From Endozoicomonas sp. Mp262 (GTDB taxonomy: Bacteria > Pseudomonadota > Gammaproteobacteria > Pseudomonadales > Endozoicomonadaceae), in NCBI RefSeq assembly GCF_025643335.1, contig NZ_CP092489.1:1228501-1292500 (forward strand): a stretch of DNA of 64,000 nucleotides. Direction: 5' to 3'. A program made the translations under genes and the position numbers. Every line of letters begins with the position of its first letter. The stretch's first letter is position 1. Shown here piece after piece: positions 1 to 9,290 of the stretch. The notes beneath the pieces were generated by a model. It was given only the letters and a program-made list of their open reading frames with translations. It did no database searches and was not told the origin of the DNA.

Positions 1-384
1 GCTGTTGCTTCGGTTCTTGGGTGGCTTGGTTTAGGAGCCTGTGGGTTGCCTGTTTTTGCATCACATCTGACAGGTGTTACCGTTTTTACAGGGCCCACCG
101 CGGGCTATCTTTTCGGGTTTCTTCTGGTTTCTGGTGTATGTGGATACCTTGCTGAAAAAGCAAAGGAATGTTTATCCGGTTCTCTTGATAAGCTGATAGC
201 AATATCAGTGCTTGGGCATGTGATTCTCTATCTTTCCGGTTTGTGGTGGCTACATTACTTTGTGGGGAGTTGGCAAAATACTTTTTTAGCAGGGCTTTAC
301 CCCTTTATAATTGGAGATGCATTAAAAATAATCCTTGTTGTACTATGTGTGCCCGGAACATGGAAACTGAAGAACAGATGTTAG
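1..384 (+). CDS. bioY: BioY-family biotin transporter, 5' end cut by window edge
   Basis: Membrane S component of an ECF-type biotin uptake system, lying in the inner membrane. The frame is open from base 1, so the true start lies upstream; what remains is about 127 residues. The stretch LTGVTVFTGPTAGYLFGF matches the conserved BioY segment in which a GPTxGYLxGF motif leads into a membrane helix. At least two further hydrophobic helices follow, ending in a short cytoplasmic tail and a TAG stop. The family is usually about 180-200 residues, so roughly the C-terminal two thirds are visible. No energy-coupling partner (BioM/BioN) is in the window; solitary BioY proteins are known in other bacteria. 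The next gene starts inside this gene's 3' end, which suggests co-transcription. The family call is from motif recognition and is fairly secure. Confidence 0.8.
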   Translation, partial: AVASVLGWLGLGACGLPVFASHLTGVTVFTGPTAGYLFGFLLVSGVCGYLAEKAKECLSGSLDKLIAISVLGHVILYLSGLWWLHYFVGSWQNTFLAGLYPFIIGDALKIILVVLCVPGTWKLKNRC

Positions 385-1019
385 AAGAAGGATTGCGTCC
401 CGGAGACCTCTTGTTTCAGCTTAGCAAGGGGCAGGAGGTGGAATGGTTAATCAGTCGGCTTTTCTCCGGCGTCAATGGGCAGGCTCTTAATCACGTAGGA
501 CTGTATATCGGTAATAATCATATTATTGAAGCGGTTTCACCCAGGGTACAAGAAGTCAAAGTGGAACAATTTGTCAATAGGGCAGCCATTGATCTAAAGG
601 GAAAACCTTGTGTCACTATTGCCAGGTTAATACCTGAGTATTGCTCTCTTGTGGATAAGGCTATTGATTTTGCTCAGGATTGCTTATCGCATCCTTATGA
701 TAATAGCTACGGAAATTGCTCGGGGTGGTATTGTAGCCAATTGATTATAGAGGCTTTTAGATTCGCCAATAATGGTCATTTCCTTTTCCAGGAAACCCCA
801 ATGAGTTTTAAAGATCCTGAAACAGGAAAGATATTTCCTTATTGGGATATCTTTTACAAAAGCCGGGGTGAAAGGGTTCCTGAGGGTCAACCGGGTTCAC
901 ATCCGGCATTACTCTCGTTATCACATCAGTTAACCATTGTGAAGATAGTGGGTGAGCTGCCTTTTAAAAACCTGAGGGAATTTGGTAGCAGTTTTAATGC
1001 TCAGTGTGAAATTGTTTAG
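360..1019 (+). CDS. YiiX/YebB-like papain-fold cysteine hydrolase (permuted NlpC/P60 type)
   Basis: Predicted protein of 219 residues from the permuted NlpC/P60 (YiiX/C92) superfamily, whose members cleave amide or ester bonds in cell-wall peptides or lipids; the substrate here is unknown. Visible signatures are GDLLFQ at residues 15-20, the candidate catalytic His45 in NHVGLYIG, a following IIEAV strand, and the candidate nucleophile Cys125 in WYCSQLI. This His-first, Cys-later order is typical of the permuted subgroup. I chose the ATG at 360, which overlaps bioY by 25 bases; an ATG at 378 in the same frame is nearly as good, and neither has a strong ribosome binding site. A longer reading from 243 would run far inside bioY and is unlikely. 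No signal peptide is evident. The 3' end overlaps the convergent small gene by four bases. Confidence 0.75.
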   Translation: METEEQMLEEGLRPGDLLFQLSKGQEVEWLISRLFSGVNGQALNHVGLYIGNNHIIEAVSPRVQEVKVEQFVNRAAIDLKGKPCVTIARLIPEYCSLVDKAIDFAQDCLSHPYDNSYGNCSGWYCSQLIIEAFRFANNGHFLFQETPMSFKDPETGKIFPYWDIFYKSRGERVPEGQPGSHPALLSLSHQLTIVKIVGELPFKNLREFGSSFNAQCEIV

Positions 1020-1231
1020 ATAATCAAGCGATGTTTAGCAACAATTGCAGCTAATCTTGAATTTCTATCTTTGAAAGAAGTTTGATGTTCATTTATAGCC
1101 ATTTGGTTATAAAGTGTTTGCTTTTGTGAAGTTCTCTCTTCCTCAAATAGCTTTCTTTGCTCTTCAAGGTAAGCCTTATCGTATAAGTCAAATATGCTAT
1201 TTTCGGCTGCTGTGGATTTAATATCGTTCAT
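1016..1231 (-). CDS. Small hypothetical protein, 71 residues
   Basis: A short reverse-strand frame, rich in Lys, Glu, Gln and Arg, that predicts a mostly helical, soluble protein with a possible coiled coil around residues 18-45 (YDKAYLEEQRKLFEEERTSQ). I recognise no family. Its stop overlaps the stop of the upstream hydrolase gene, a compact convergent arrangement that supports reality. Against it, no clear Shine-Dalgarno sequence precedes the ATG and the upstream region is very AT-rich. It could be a real small gene or a decayed remnant. Confidence 0.4.
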   Translation of the reverse strand: MNDIKSTAAENSIFDLYDKAYLEEQRKLFEEERTSQKQTLYNQMAINEHQTSFKDRNSRLAAIVAKHRLII

Positions 1232-2490
1232 ATATACATATTTAATTTATGTGTTATACCAATAGCGTAGTAGGAATATGGGACTAGTATAATTACTTTG
1301 GTTTTATATATCTTATTATTTATATAATTATTAAATTTATTTTAAATAAGAATAAACTAGCTGATGTTAGTCAAATCTATAGCGCTTATATTTCCTGATA
1401 TTGCCAGCTCAAGGGAGTGTATAGCATTTGCCAGTGGCGAGGCAGTATTTGCAAGCAGTTGTTTGTACTTTTTTTCTGGCTTGGTGAGACAGGCAAACGC
1501 CAAAAGCCCTTTCACCCTGGCACCATAACAAAAAGGAATGATATATACAGTGTCTGGTTTTTTATCCAGGTGTGCTGACTCTATTCGGAAAAAATTTCCC
1601 GGAAGCTCTGAAATTTCAATGGACTCTTTGTGTTTTACTGCTTCAATAAGCAAGCTGCCATCATCATGTTGCAGTATTTCCAGATAATCTCCCTTTGATG
1701 AGCAACCATACTGCCCCTTTAAAGACAAGGTATAGTTTTTATCCACAAGGTACATCGCAGCGGCAGGAGAGTTAATTAATCTGGCCAGGTAACCGGTCAC
1801 TTTACAACAAAGCTCTCCCAGGTTCATTATGCCATTCATCTCTTTGTATAAACCAGAAATGCTGTGCTCTAACCAGAGTTGTTGTTCCTGATATTCTTTA
1901 TACTGTAACTGTCTTTTATTAAGAGTAATAACAGATTGACTTAAATTATTAAATTCAAAACTGGTATTTATGATTTCGCAGTTTGCAGAATCCCCTTTCG
2001 CTATTTTCTGAACCCATGAAGATACTTTTCTTAGAGGTTGGTTGATTTGTCTGGAAATAACCAGTGATAAAAAGATAAAAGTCGTCAGCATACAAATAAA
2101 GGCAACGATGTTTATTAGTTTTGTTTTAATAAAAAAAGTATTGATTCTTTTTTCTGGTATCTCTGTAACCAGCAATCGTTGATTGCCGGATAAATTAACC
2201 GGTCTGAAAATGCTAATCATTTTTAAGCCTAGACTGTTTTTATAATAAGTCAGTGGGCTTTTATTTGCGGTGCTATTTGATTCTGTGCTGTGAGTGATGT
2301 TTTTTTCTTGCCAGCTAATGAAAGGGATTCCACTGGAATAGTTGATTTTTTCATCAATAGGGTTGGAGATATAAAAGGCATTGGCCTGCTCATCTAACAA
2401 GTAAGCTATTACTTCATTGTTATAGGCAGTTTTTAAGTGGGATAACCCTTGTTGTTTTGATTGGTTAAGTACTTGTTTTGCTAACTATTC

Positions 2491-4023
2491 CTTAACTTTA
2501 GAGTTAGTATGACATGAACGTTTGGTTATATTTTAAAAATTGTGTGCAAAAATACATCCAAACGTTTTTTCAGATTCGGTATTATTCTTGATTATTGCGT
2601 TGTTGCCGCTATTTATGCCGCTTTTTTCTTTTCTTTGACTATTCCGTCAGTCAAACTATTAAAATTGAACTCATATTTTTGGCTATATCGGTTCCAGCCC
2701 TCACGAATAGGTAATCTGGGGATAATTCCTGCGAGTGCAAATCTTAGCATGCCAGCGGTGGTTGTATCCTGATCCCGCCAAGGAATCCTTGAAATGCCCA
2801 CGCTTGCTTGATTTTTACAGACGGTCAACAGTTGCAATAATGCGTATCCAGCCATCTTCAGATGCATCCACCGCAACAGAGTTCTCAGCTTTTGCTGCCA
2901 TAACTGGCGGCAACCAAATGAATGTTTAATTTGCTGAAACATGGGTTCAACCGGCCATCTTTTCGCATAAATACGAAGGATGTCTATACCTTCAAGTCCA
3001 GTATTGGTTGCAATGAATATACGGCTTTCTGTCAGTCCTTTATCATTTTCAAACCGACCCCAGACAACCCGAACCTTGCGGCCTTTCAGGAAGCGAGCCC
3101 GACATACCCGGGTGCGATAACGTATCTTTCGAAATCTGCCGTATATTCTTACGGTTGTTTGATATTCCGGTAGCTTCTCCACTTCCGGGGGCGTCATTTT
3201 GATGCCATACTTTTTGGGTCGCCCACGTTTTTTTGCAGTGGACTCCAACGGTAAGGCATACAATGCCCGGTTTAACGGGATTTGCCCTACTACTTCATAG
3301 CCCATTTCCAGAACGGGTTGCATTAGCGTCCAGTTCATATACCAACAGTCTGTCAGCAAGCGCAGTCCTTGCACCTTCACCTCTTGCCTCACTACTTTTA
3401 GCATGGCAACAGCGATTTTTAGCTTACTGGCATTGCCTGAAGCAGGAGATGGAAAGGAAAGCACAGGGATGGCAGTAAATACTTCATCTTTAGCCCGCTC
3501 AAATACAACAGCCAGGGATACCCAGCATTGTCCCCAGATATACGTTGGCCGGTTCCTTTTTTTACTGTGCTGGTGATGGGTTCGGCAAGCGGGAGCCTTG
3601 TCAGAAAAACGCTCCACCACCCAATCATCAAGACCAATGTTGATAAGTTCACCCCGTGGTACTTTTGAGCATACCAGCTGAATGAGCCGGCATGCGAGGC
3701 TCCTCCACCGCCACTTGCCTTGAGAGAGCCAATGGTGGTAACTGCTCCATACGCATTGAAAGTTATTAATAGATAACAGCGCCTGAGTGACAAAGCCTTG
3801 CCCGGATAGCATGCAGCCAAAAAGAAGTTCGCAGAACGTAGGTACTGCTGTTGGGGATAGCGCTGAAGCAAGAAACGTTGTATATAAGGCAAGCTCCCGG
3901 AGGATCTCTTTATGATCTGAAGTGAGCATAGCAACCATCTTTGTATTTTGTTTGGAGATGGTTGCTATTAACCGATTTCAGATGAAAATCGTACTATTGT
4001 TCTTTGGTAACTCTAAAGTCGAG
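2491..4023 (-). mobile_element. IS4-superfamily-like insertion sequence, 1533 bp, with 8-bp target duplication
   Basis: Complete insertion sequence. The left end is CTTAACTTTAGAGTTA at 2491-2506; the right end, read on the reverse strand from 4023, is CTCGACTTTAGAGTTA. The terminal inverted repeats therefore agree at 14 of 16 positions. It is flanked by the exact direct repeat AACTATTC at 2483-2490 and 4024-4031. The single transposase gene fills most of the element. Intact ends, an intact gene and a perfect duplication point to a recent insertion. Removing the element and one repeat copy rejoins the sensor gene in frame. Confidence 0.9.
2613..3938 (-). CDS. DDE transposase of the 1533-bp insertion sequence
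   Basis: A 441-residue transposase with an intact frame, which would cut and join the element ends through an RNase H-like DDE active site. Candidate catalytic residues are the Asp pair in NIGLDDWVVERF (about residue 103), the Asp in LLTDCWYMNW, and the Glu in YAKRWPVEPMFQQIKH, a tryptophan-proline-Glu context common in IS4/IS701-like enzymes. A basic GRPKKYG segment lies mid-protein. The C-terminal part (RIPWRDQDTTTAGMLRFALA) also resembles that group. The 8-bp target duplication differs from the 4-bp usually quoted for IS701, so I leave the subfamily open. Forward-strand frames opposite it (2542-3478) are shadows. Confidence 0.85.
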   Translation of the reverse strand: MVAMLTSDHKEILRELALYTTFLASALSPTAVPTFCELLFGCMLSGQGFVTQALLSINNFQCVWSSYHHWLSQGKWRWRSLACRLIQLVCSKVPRGELINIGLDDWVVERFSDKAPACRTHHQHSKKRNRPTYIWGQCWVSLAVVFERAKDEVFTAIPVLSFPSPASGNASKLKIAVAMLKVVRQEVKVQGLRLLTDCWYMNWTLMQPVLEMGYEVVGQIPLNRALYALPLESTAKKRGRPKKYGIKMTPPEVEKLPEYQTTVRIYGRFRKIRYRTRVCRARFLKGRKVRVVWGRFENDKGLTESRIFIATNTGLEGIDILRIYAKRWPVEPMFQQIKHSFGCRQLWQQKLRTLLRWMHLKMAGYALLQLLTVCKNQASVGISRIPWRDQDTTTAGMLRFALAGIIPRLPIREGWNRYSQKYEFNFNSLTDGIVKEKKKAA

Positions 4024-4295
4024 AACTATTCATTAAGTAAGGTTAATTCAATGATGGTTTTTTCATGTAAAAGAGATTTATGCTGATTAGCATTGATGAC
4101 AGATACTGCCATCATTGGCACTACTGTAAATAATAGAAAACCGATAAAAAACTGAAAAGTTAAGCTATATCGTTTTAAGTAGTCCAGCATCCCTGACTTT
4201 CCCTTGGTATAAAATGATGATCAACCCGGAAGATAAATGGTATTTTATCTTTCTGGATAGGAAATAAAATTTCCGGGCTGAAATGGATTTTATCT

Positions 4296-4838
4296 CTATG
4301 AGACTGTTTCTAAATACTGATCTTTTAACTTTACATAGTTATCGGCGCTATAGCGTAAATACTGACGTTCTTTTTCAGATAATGGACGGGCTATTTTTGC
4401 GGGGTTTCCCTTATATAAATGACCACTTTTGAGGTGTTTTCCGGGGGGGACAAGACATCCGGCAGCCACCATCACTTCTTCCTCAACGACAGCCCCATCC
4501 ATAACAATAGCCCCTATGCCTATCAGACAACGATCCTGAATAGTACAACCGTGAAGAACAGCCTTGTGACCAATGGTGACTTCACTGCCTATATCAAGAG
4601 GATAGCCCGCTGGATTATAGTGACTTTTATGGGTTATATGGAGAACTGAACCATCCTGAATACTTGTCCTGGCGCCAATGATGATGGAGTGCATATCTCC
4701 CCTGATAACTGCAGTGGGCCAGATGGAGCTATCATCACCTATTTGGACATCACCAATAATCACGGCAGAGTTATCCACATAGACCCTTTGCCCTATGACA
4801 GGAACTTTGCCCTGAAAGCCTTTAATCTTGCTAGTCAC
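4296..4838 (-). CDS. Gamma-class carbonic anhydrase-like protein (YrdA/PaaY type)
   Basis: A 180-residue left-handed beta-helix protein of the gamma carbonic anhydrase family, cytoplasmic and probably trimeric. Hexapeptide turns run from about residue 15 to 150 (for example VIIGDVQIGDDSSIW and GSEVTIGHKAVLHGC). Candidate zinc-binding histidines lie in SVLHITH and in IGHKAVLHG, where the family places its metal ligands between subunits. Length matches E. coli YrdA. Whether it hydrates CO2 is uncertain, because many bacterial members of this family have not been shown to be active. The gene is divergent from prlC with an 85-base gap that must hold both promoters. The start is an ATG giving MTSKIKGFQG. 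Confidence 0.9.
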   Translation of the reverse strand: MTSKIKGFQGKVPVIGQRVYVDNSAVIIGDVQIGDDSSIWPTAVIRGDMHSIIIGARTSIQDGSVLHITHKSHYNPAGYPLDIGSEVTIGHKAVLHGCTIQDRCLIGIGAIVMDGAVVEEEVMVAAGCLVPPGKHLKSGHLYKGNPAKIARPLSEKERQYLRYSADNYVKLKDQYLETVS

Positions 4839-4923
4839 TTGAATAATTACCTTTTATTCTCTTGAAATCATTGAATGAAGAGCCCATTTAGACAATAACA
4901 ACCCGGCATAAGGTCATCCAGTA

Positions 4924-6960
4924 ATGAATAATCCTCTTCTTGATCCCACTGAGCTGCCTCCCTTCTCACGGATTAAACCGGAGCATGTAAAACCGGCTAT
5001 CGAACAAATCATCCGTGACAATGAATCATTTGTTGATGGTCTATTACAGGACAACAAGGAGTTTAGCTGGGATACCCTGCAATTGCCCCTTGATACGATT
5101 AACGACAAACTGAGTAAGGCGTGGTCTCCAGTTGGCCATATGAATGCAGTGGTGAACAGTGAAGATCTCAGGGAGGCTTATAATGCCTGCTTGCCCTTGC
5201 TTTCCGAATACTCTACCAAGCTGGGTCAAAACCGTGCCTTGTTTGAGGCGTATCAGCAGCTGTCCAATTCAGATGCGTTTGGGACTCTGGATGCTGCCCA
5301 GAAAAAAGTGATTAGGGATCAGCTCCGGGACTTCAGGTTGGCGGGGGTAGCGCTGCCAGACGATAAAAAAGAACAGTTTAAAGAACTCAAGAAGACACTC
5401 TCTGAGTTAACCAGCCAATTTTCTGACAATGTGCTGGATGCCACTATGGCCTGGACAAAGCTCATTGAAAATAAAGAGGATCTGGCCGGGATGCCAGACT
5501 CTGCCCTTGCAGGTGCGAAGCAGCTTGCTGAAGCTAAAGGTCATCAGCAAGGCTGGCTCATCAATCTCGATTTCCCCAGTTTTTTCCCTGTGATGACCTA
5601 CTGTGATAACCGGGCGTTACGGCAAGAGGTTTATACCGCATACAGCACCAGAGCCTCTGACCAGGGGCCGGATGGTAGTAAATTTGATAACTCGGAAAAA
5701 ATTAATGAAATACTGAAGCTCAGGCATCAACTTGCCGGGTTATTAGGCTTTAAGAACTATGCTGAATACTCTCTGGCAACCAAGATGGCGGATGATCCCG
5801 GGCAGGTTATGGCATTTCTGGAAGATCTCGCCAGGAGAAGCAAGCCTCAGGCTGAACAGGAGCTGGCTGAGCTCCAAGCTTTTGCAAAAGATGAGTGTGG
5901 CCTTGAACTGCTTCAGGCATGGGATATCGGGTATTATTCCGAAAAACTGCGCCAGGCTCGCTATGCCATTTCCCAGGAAGAGTTACGTCCCTGGTTCCCT
6001 GCGGAAAAAGTAATCAGTGGTATGTTTGAAGTGACTTCCCGCCTGTTTGGTATTCACTTTGAACAGGCTGAAGGCATTGATTGCTGGCACCCCGATGTGC
6101 GTTTTTATAATGTGTGTAGTGATTCTAAAATCATTGGTCGTTTTTACCTTGATCTTTATGCCCGTGAAAACAAGCGGGGTGGAGCCTGGATGGATGAGTG
6201 CCGGGTTCGACGGGTAACTCATGACCAGGTTCAGCTCCCCGTGGCTTATTTAACCTGCAATTTTACGCCTCCAGTGGGCAGCAAGCCTGCCCTGTTAACC
6301 CATGATGAAGTAGTGACACTCTTCCATGAATTTGGTCATGGCTTGCACCATATGTTGACCAAGGTGGATTATGCTCCGGTTTCAGGCATTAATGGTGTTG
6401 CCTGGGATGCTGTGGAACTGCCCAGTCAGTTTATGGAAAACTGGTGTTGGGAGAAGGAGGGGCTGGCACTGATCTCGGGGCATTATGAAACTAATGAGCC
6501 ACTGCCCTCTGATAAATTAAAGAAATTACTGGCCGCTCGTAATTTTCAGTCTGCCATGATGATGGTCAGGCAACTTGAATTTTCACTCTTCGATTTTCGT
6601 TTGCATAAAGACTATCAGGAGGGTATCAATGTTCAGGATGTTCTGAATAAGGTAAGGAATCAGGTTGCGGTGGTTATACCACCGGTCTTCAATCGTTTTC
6701 AGAACAGTTTCAGCCATATTTTTGCCGGCGGTTATGCGGCAGGTTACTACAGCTACAAGTGGGCTGAAGTGCTGTCAGCAGACGCCTTTTCCCGATTTGA
6801 GGAAGAGGGGATTTTTAATGAAGCAACCGGACGGGTTTTTCTCAACGAAATTCTAGAGAAAGGTGGCTCAGCAGAACCTATGGAACTTTTTGTAAACTTC
6901 AGGGGACGTGAGCCCAAAATTGATGCACTGCTTCGCCATAGCGGAATTCTTGAATCATAA
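4924..6960 (+). CDS. prlC: Oligopeptidase A (M3 zinc metallopeptidase)
   Basis: Cytosolic thimet-type oligopeptidase, 678 residues, close to the 680 of E. coli PrlC/OpdA. It degrades short peptides, including cleaved signal peptides. The zinc site HEFGH is at residues 468-472, with the further zinc-ligand region ELPSQFMENW after it, as expected for family M3. The N-terminal helical lid (NPLLDPTELPPFSRIKPEHV) is also typical. yheV follows 55 bases downstream on the same strand, the same order as in many gammaproteobacteria. The reading frame is intact. Confidence 0.96.
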   Translation: MNNPLLDPTELPPFSRIKPEHVKPAIEQIIRDNESFVDGLLQDNKEFSWDTLQLPLDTINDKLSKAWSPVGHMNAVVNSEDLREAYNACLPLLSEYSTKLGQNRALFEAYQQLSNSDAFGTLDAAQKKVIRDQLRDFRLAGVALPDDKKEQFKELKKTLSELTSQFSDNVLDATMAWTKLIENKEDLAGMPDSALAGAKQLAEAKGHQQGWLINLDFPSFFPVMTYCDNRALRQEVYTAYSTRASDQGPDGSKFDNSEKINEILKLRHQLAGLLGFKNYAEYSLATKMADDPGQVMAFLEDLARRSKPQAEQELAELQAFAKDECGLELLQAWDIGYYSEKLRQARYAISQEELRPWFPAEKVISGMFEVTSRLFGIHFEQAEGIDCWHPDVRFYNVCSDSKIIGRFYLDLYARENKRGGAWMDECRVRRVTHDQVQLPVAYLTCNFTPPVGSKPALLTHDEVVTLFHEFGHGLHHMLTKVDYAPVSGINGVAWDAVELPSQFMENWCWEKEGLALISGHYETNEPLPSDKLKKLLAARNFQSAMMMVRQLEFSLFDFRLHKDYQEGINVQDVLNKVRNQVAVVIPPVFNRFQNSFSHIFAGGYAAGYYSYKWAEVLSADAFSRFEEEGIFNEATGRVFLNEILEKGGSAEPMELFVNFRGREPKIDALLRHSGILES

Positions 6961-6969
6961 ATAAACCAT

Positions 6970-6998
6970 GGCGGGGGCTTGGTGCATAAGCCCCTGCC
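6970..6998 (+). other. GC-rich hairpin between prlC and yheV
   Basis: GGC-GGGGCTT at 6970-6980 can pair with AAGCCCC-GCC at 6988-6998 around a seven-base loop, with one internal mismatch. No U-run follows, so it is not a classic terminator; it may stabilise the prlC end or partly attenuate read-through into yheV, whose start is 18 bases further on. Confidence 0.5.
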
Positions 6999-7015
6999 TA
7001 TTACAGGGAGTTAAT

Positions 7016-7264
7016 ATGCCAATCAAACGATTTATTGCCAGTGCAGTGTGCCCCTCCTGTGGAGAGATGGACAGTGTACGGATGTATCTCCATGAAGGGC
7101 AGCAGTTTCGTGAATGTGTTGACTGTGGCTTTACCGATAAAATGCCATCTGAATCCACCCTGGAAGGTAGCCTGCCCCAGGCAAGGATTGATCGTGAAGA
7201 GCAGGTTTTGGAGGAAGATGTGGATATAGTCAGGATTGTTGGTGATGCAAGTAAAGGCTCGTGA
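7016..7264 (+). CDS. yheV: YheV-family zinc-ribbon protein
   Basis: An 82-residue putative metal-binding protein of the YheV family, function unknown. Four cysteines in two CxxC pairs (CPSC near residue 13 and CVDC near residue 37) form a zinc-ribbon pattern; the rest is acidic. I start it at the ATG at 7016, which has a GGGAG ribosome binding site at 7006-7010; an upstream in-frame start at 6968 would read through the hairpin and add a sequence unlike the family. Position just after prlC is conserved in related bacteria, which supports the assignment. Confidence 0.9.
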   Translation: MPIKRFIASAVCPSCGEMDSVRMYLHEGQQFRECVDCGFTDKMPSESTLEGSLPQARIDREEQVLEEDVDIVRIVGDASKGS

Positions 7265-7647
7265 GGCCTGTAACATATGTTAAGTAATTGTCGTCTTTTT
7301 TGATGCTGTAATTGAGCGTTTTTATACTCTCTATAGTGATAAATATAATTTATTAAGCCAAAATAGTTGATCTTTAAGTAGGTCATAGTTTGGTTTCAAA
7401 TAAACTGGATGTTCGGCCAGTACGAGAAATCTACTTCTTGATCTAACGATCAGATAGCTATTGAATGATACATTTACTCTATTATAAAGAGAGTACTGGT
7501 CTTTAAATCCCTCTCCCTATGAAGTACGTCACTACAATCACTGATGAAGCTGTTTTATTAACTTTGAAATTCGCCAAACACTACGGACCTCTGAGATGTA
7601 TAAGGGAAAGAGCCCATAGCCTTTTATTGAGCAATCGTGGCTTTACC

Positions 7648-9290
7648 AGCTATTCCCGCATGATGAACGTCGATGATCGTTGGTATTGACAATAAGGCAG
7701 CAAAAATAATGAAGCCGATCAAAACTGAGCCGCCAATTAACAAAGCGGAGCTTTAAAGAAAAAATGTCACCCCTGAACGTAGCTACGATATGGCCGGTTA
7801 TGATGTATCGAATGGAATCACCCTTTTCTCTTCAATACCATGAGTTACTGTGTAAAAAAGCCCCTCCCACGTTTTTATCAGCCAATGCAAAAAATAGCCC
7901 TGTATCCATTTCCATAATGCTATACGGACTCCTTTTGAGCGGGTTCTTAAAGCTTCCTGAAACTGGGGACAGCACAGTTCCTGTATTTGATCTACGAGAA
8001 AAGCAAGCATCGTCAGATAGGCCAGATTTGTGGCTAAGTGCTTCTCACCGTGACCGTAGTTATGTTCGAGATCGTAGCCTTGATTTTTCAGGGTGTTAAA
8101 CGTCTGGTTCTCAATATGCCATCGGCAGCGCCCTCCTTTCATGACGGGTTCTATGGTTTCTTCGTTAAGCGGAATATCAGTCACCCAGCACCAGATATGC
8201 TGTTTACCTTTTTTATCGGTTTCGACAAAATCAAGCACATTAACCTGTTCTGCATATTTTGCCTTGTTCAGCCTGACGTCATTGGCATAGCGAAACCACC
8301 ACTTAATTCCAGTCTCTTCATTAACTTTTTCAGCACGGTGAACTTTTCCTTCTTTATCCAGCTCATCCATCGCTTCAACCAGCGAGGCATGGTTGCCATC
8401 TTTCGCGACAATGATGTAATGCCAGCCATAACTCTTAATCAGTTGGACAGTGGGGTTGTCAGCATAAAGACTGTCCAGAAGAATAACGAACTTTAGACGT
8501 GGGTGATGCTCTCGTATGGTGGCAAACAACCGTTTAATGGCATTTTTTTCACAGTCATTTTTGGTCGAACCGTCCTGGCAAACTATGGCTTCCGGTGCCA
8601 ATGGCAAGACTGTTTTTTGATCCGGGTGAGCAATGCATGCTGCCATTAACTGGTGGTAGTGAGCTTCGTTGGCCTTTCCCTTATTTTTAGTACAGCACTC
8701 CTGACAAGGTTTTTTATTATTGCAGGAGTAAAATAGCCCAGTTCCATCGATCGGGAGCAAGTAGTGATTTTTCAAGTTCCCGCAGTGAAATTCGAATGCC
8801 TTCAGTAATCCGCCCCTTTGGACGTTAGACAGCAATGTCTTAAAAGGCTTTTTGAACTCTACGGGATCTATTGGATCCAGGATTTCCCGCATACTGGTAT
8901 CACAGGGAGCACGTTTTTTTATCTGATACAGGTGCTCAAGGTTATGCCTTACTTCTTGCTCTGTTTTATCACGCTCAAACGAGAGGAGCGATGGGTACTT
9001 GAGATGCATCATGGCAAAAGCGGACATGGAGGCATCATGTATTGTTATTTTTCTGGAATCCTTGTTTGGTCGGACATCTGGAATTTGCTCATAACTTTCA
9101 GAAATCGTAGTAATTAAACTGTTTGCACAAAGATGCTTACGACTTTTTTGGAATGGATAAGCCATGAGAGACAGCCATTGATAAAGTATCCCTATCAAAA
9201 GTAGACGTTATTTTGTGCGAAATCACTCCATTTGGAATTTACTGTAAGCCTTGCTGTTGCAGTGATTTAATTGATGTCACGGGAATAGCT
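7648..9290 (-). mobile_element. IS4-like insertion sequence, 1643 bp, nested in the IS630-type element
   Basis: The ends carry an 11-bp perfect inverted repeat, AGCTATTCCCG at 7648-7658 and its complement ending at 9290. The flanks are an exact 11-bp direct repeat, GTGGCTTTACC at 7637-7647 and 9291-9301. Removing the element and one repeat copy restores the IS630 transposase frame across SNRGFT-LEQIAE. Duplications of 10-12 bp occur in parts of the IS4 family. One intact transposase gene lies on the reverse strand. Confidence 0.92.
7798..9165 (-). CDS. IS4-family-like DDE transposase
   Basis: A 455-residue transposase with an intact frame. Candidate catalytic residues are Asp in LLPIDGTGLF, Asp in VILLDSLYAD and Glu in GGRCRWHIENQTFNTLKNQG, the last matching the Y/R-x3-E pattern of IS4 enzymes. 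A four-cysteine cluster (CNNKKPCQECC) follows the first Asp and may bind a metal. I start it at the ATG at 9165 (MAYPFQKSRK); an in-frame TTG at 9198 would add 11 residues. The gene occupies most of its element, whose perfect ends and target duplication suggest it may still be mobile. Confidence 0.88.
   Translation of the reverse strand: MAYPFQKSRKHLCANSLITTISESYEQIPDVRPNKDSRKITIHDASMSAFAMMHLKYPSLLSFERDKTEQEVRHNLEHLYQIKKRAPCDTSMREILDPIDPVEFKKPFKTLLSNVQRGGLLKAFEFHCGNLKNHYLLPIDGTGLFYSCNNKKPCQECCTKNKGKANEAHYHQLMAACIAHPDQKTVLPLAPEAIVCQDGSTKNDCEKNAIKRLFATIREHHPRLKFVILLDSLYADNPTVQLIKSYGWHYIIVAKDGNHASLVEAMDELDKEGKVHRAEKVNEETGIKWWFRYANDVRLNKAKYAEQVNVLDFVETDKKGKQHIWCWVTDIPLNEETIEPVMKGGRCRWHIENQTFNTLKNQGYDLEHNYGHGEKHLATNLAYLTMLAFLVDQIQELCCPQFQEALRTRSKGVRIALWKWIQGYFLHWLIKTWEGLFYTVTHGIEEKRVIPFDTS

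Larger units (their letters stand above)
1357..4190 (-). pseudogene. HAMP-GAF sensor (histidine-kinase-like) gene, broken by an amber codon and an insertion sequence
   Basis: Remnant of a membrane sensor protein in two pieces. The N-terminal piece (4190 down to 4024) encodes MLDYLKRYSLTFQF and a hydrophobic helix, then the start of a periplasmic domain. The second piece (2490 down to 1357) continues in the same frame with the rest of the periplasmic domain, a second membrane helix (VAFICMLTTFIFLSLVISRQ), a HAMP linker (INQPLRKVSSWVQKIAKGD) and a GAF-like domain ending near SPLANAIHSLEL. No histidine-kinase domain follows; the gene stops soon after the GAF region, so it was either 3'-truncated or always lacked one. 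An insertion sequence at 2491-4023 separates the pieces. Both copies of the 8-bp target duplication contain an in-frame TAG, so the gene apparently carried a nonsense codon before the insertion. Confidence 0.8.

Noticed and set aside
2542-3478. Forward frames opposite the first transposase
   Set aside because: Antisense shadows of an intact transposase gene.
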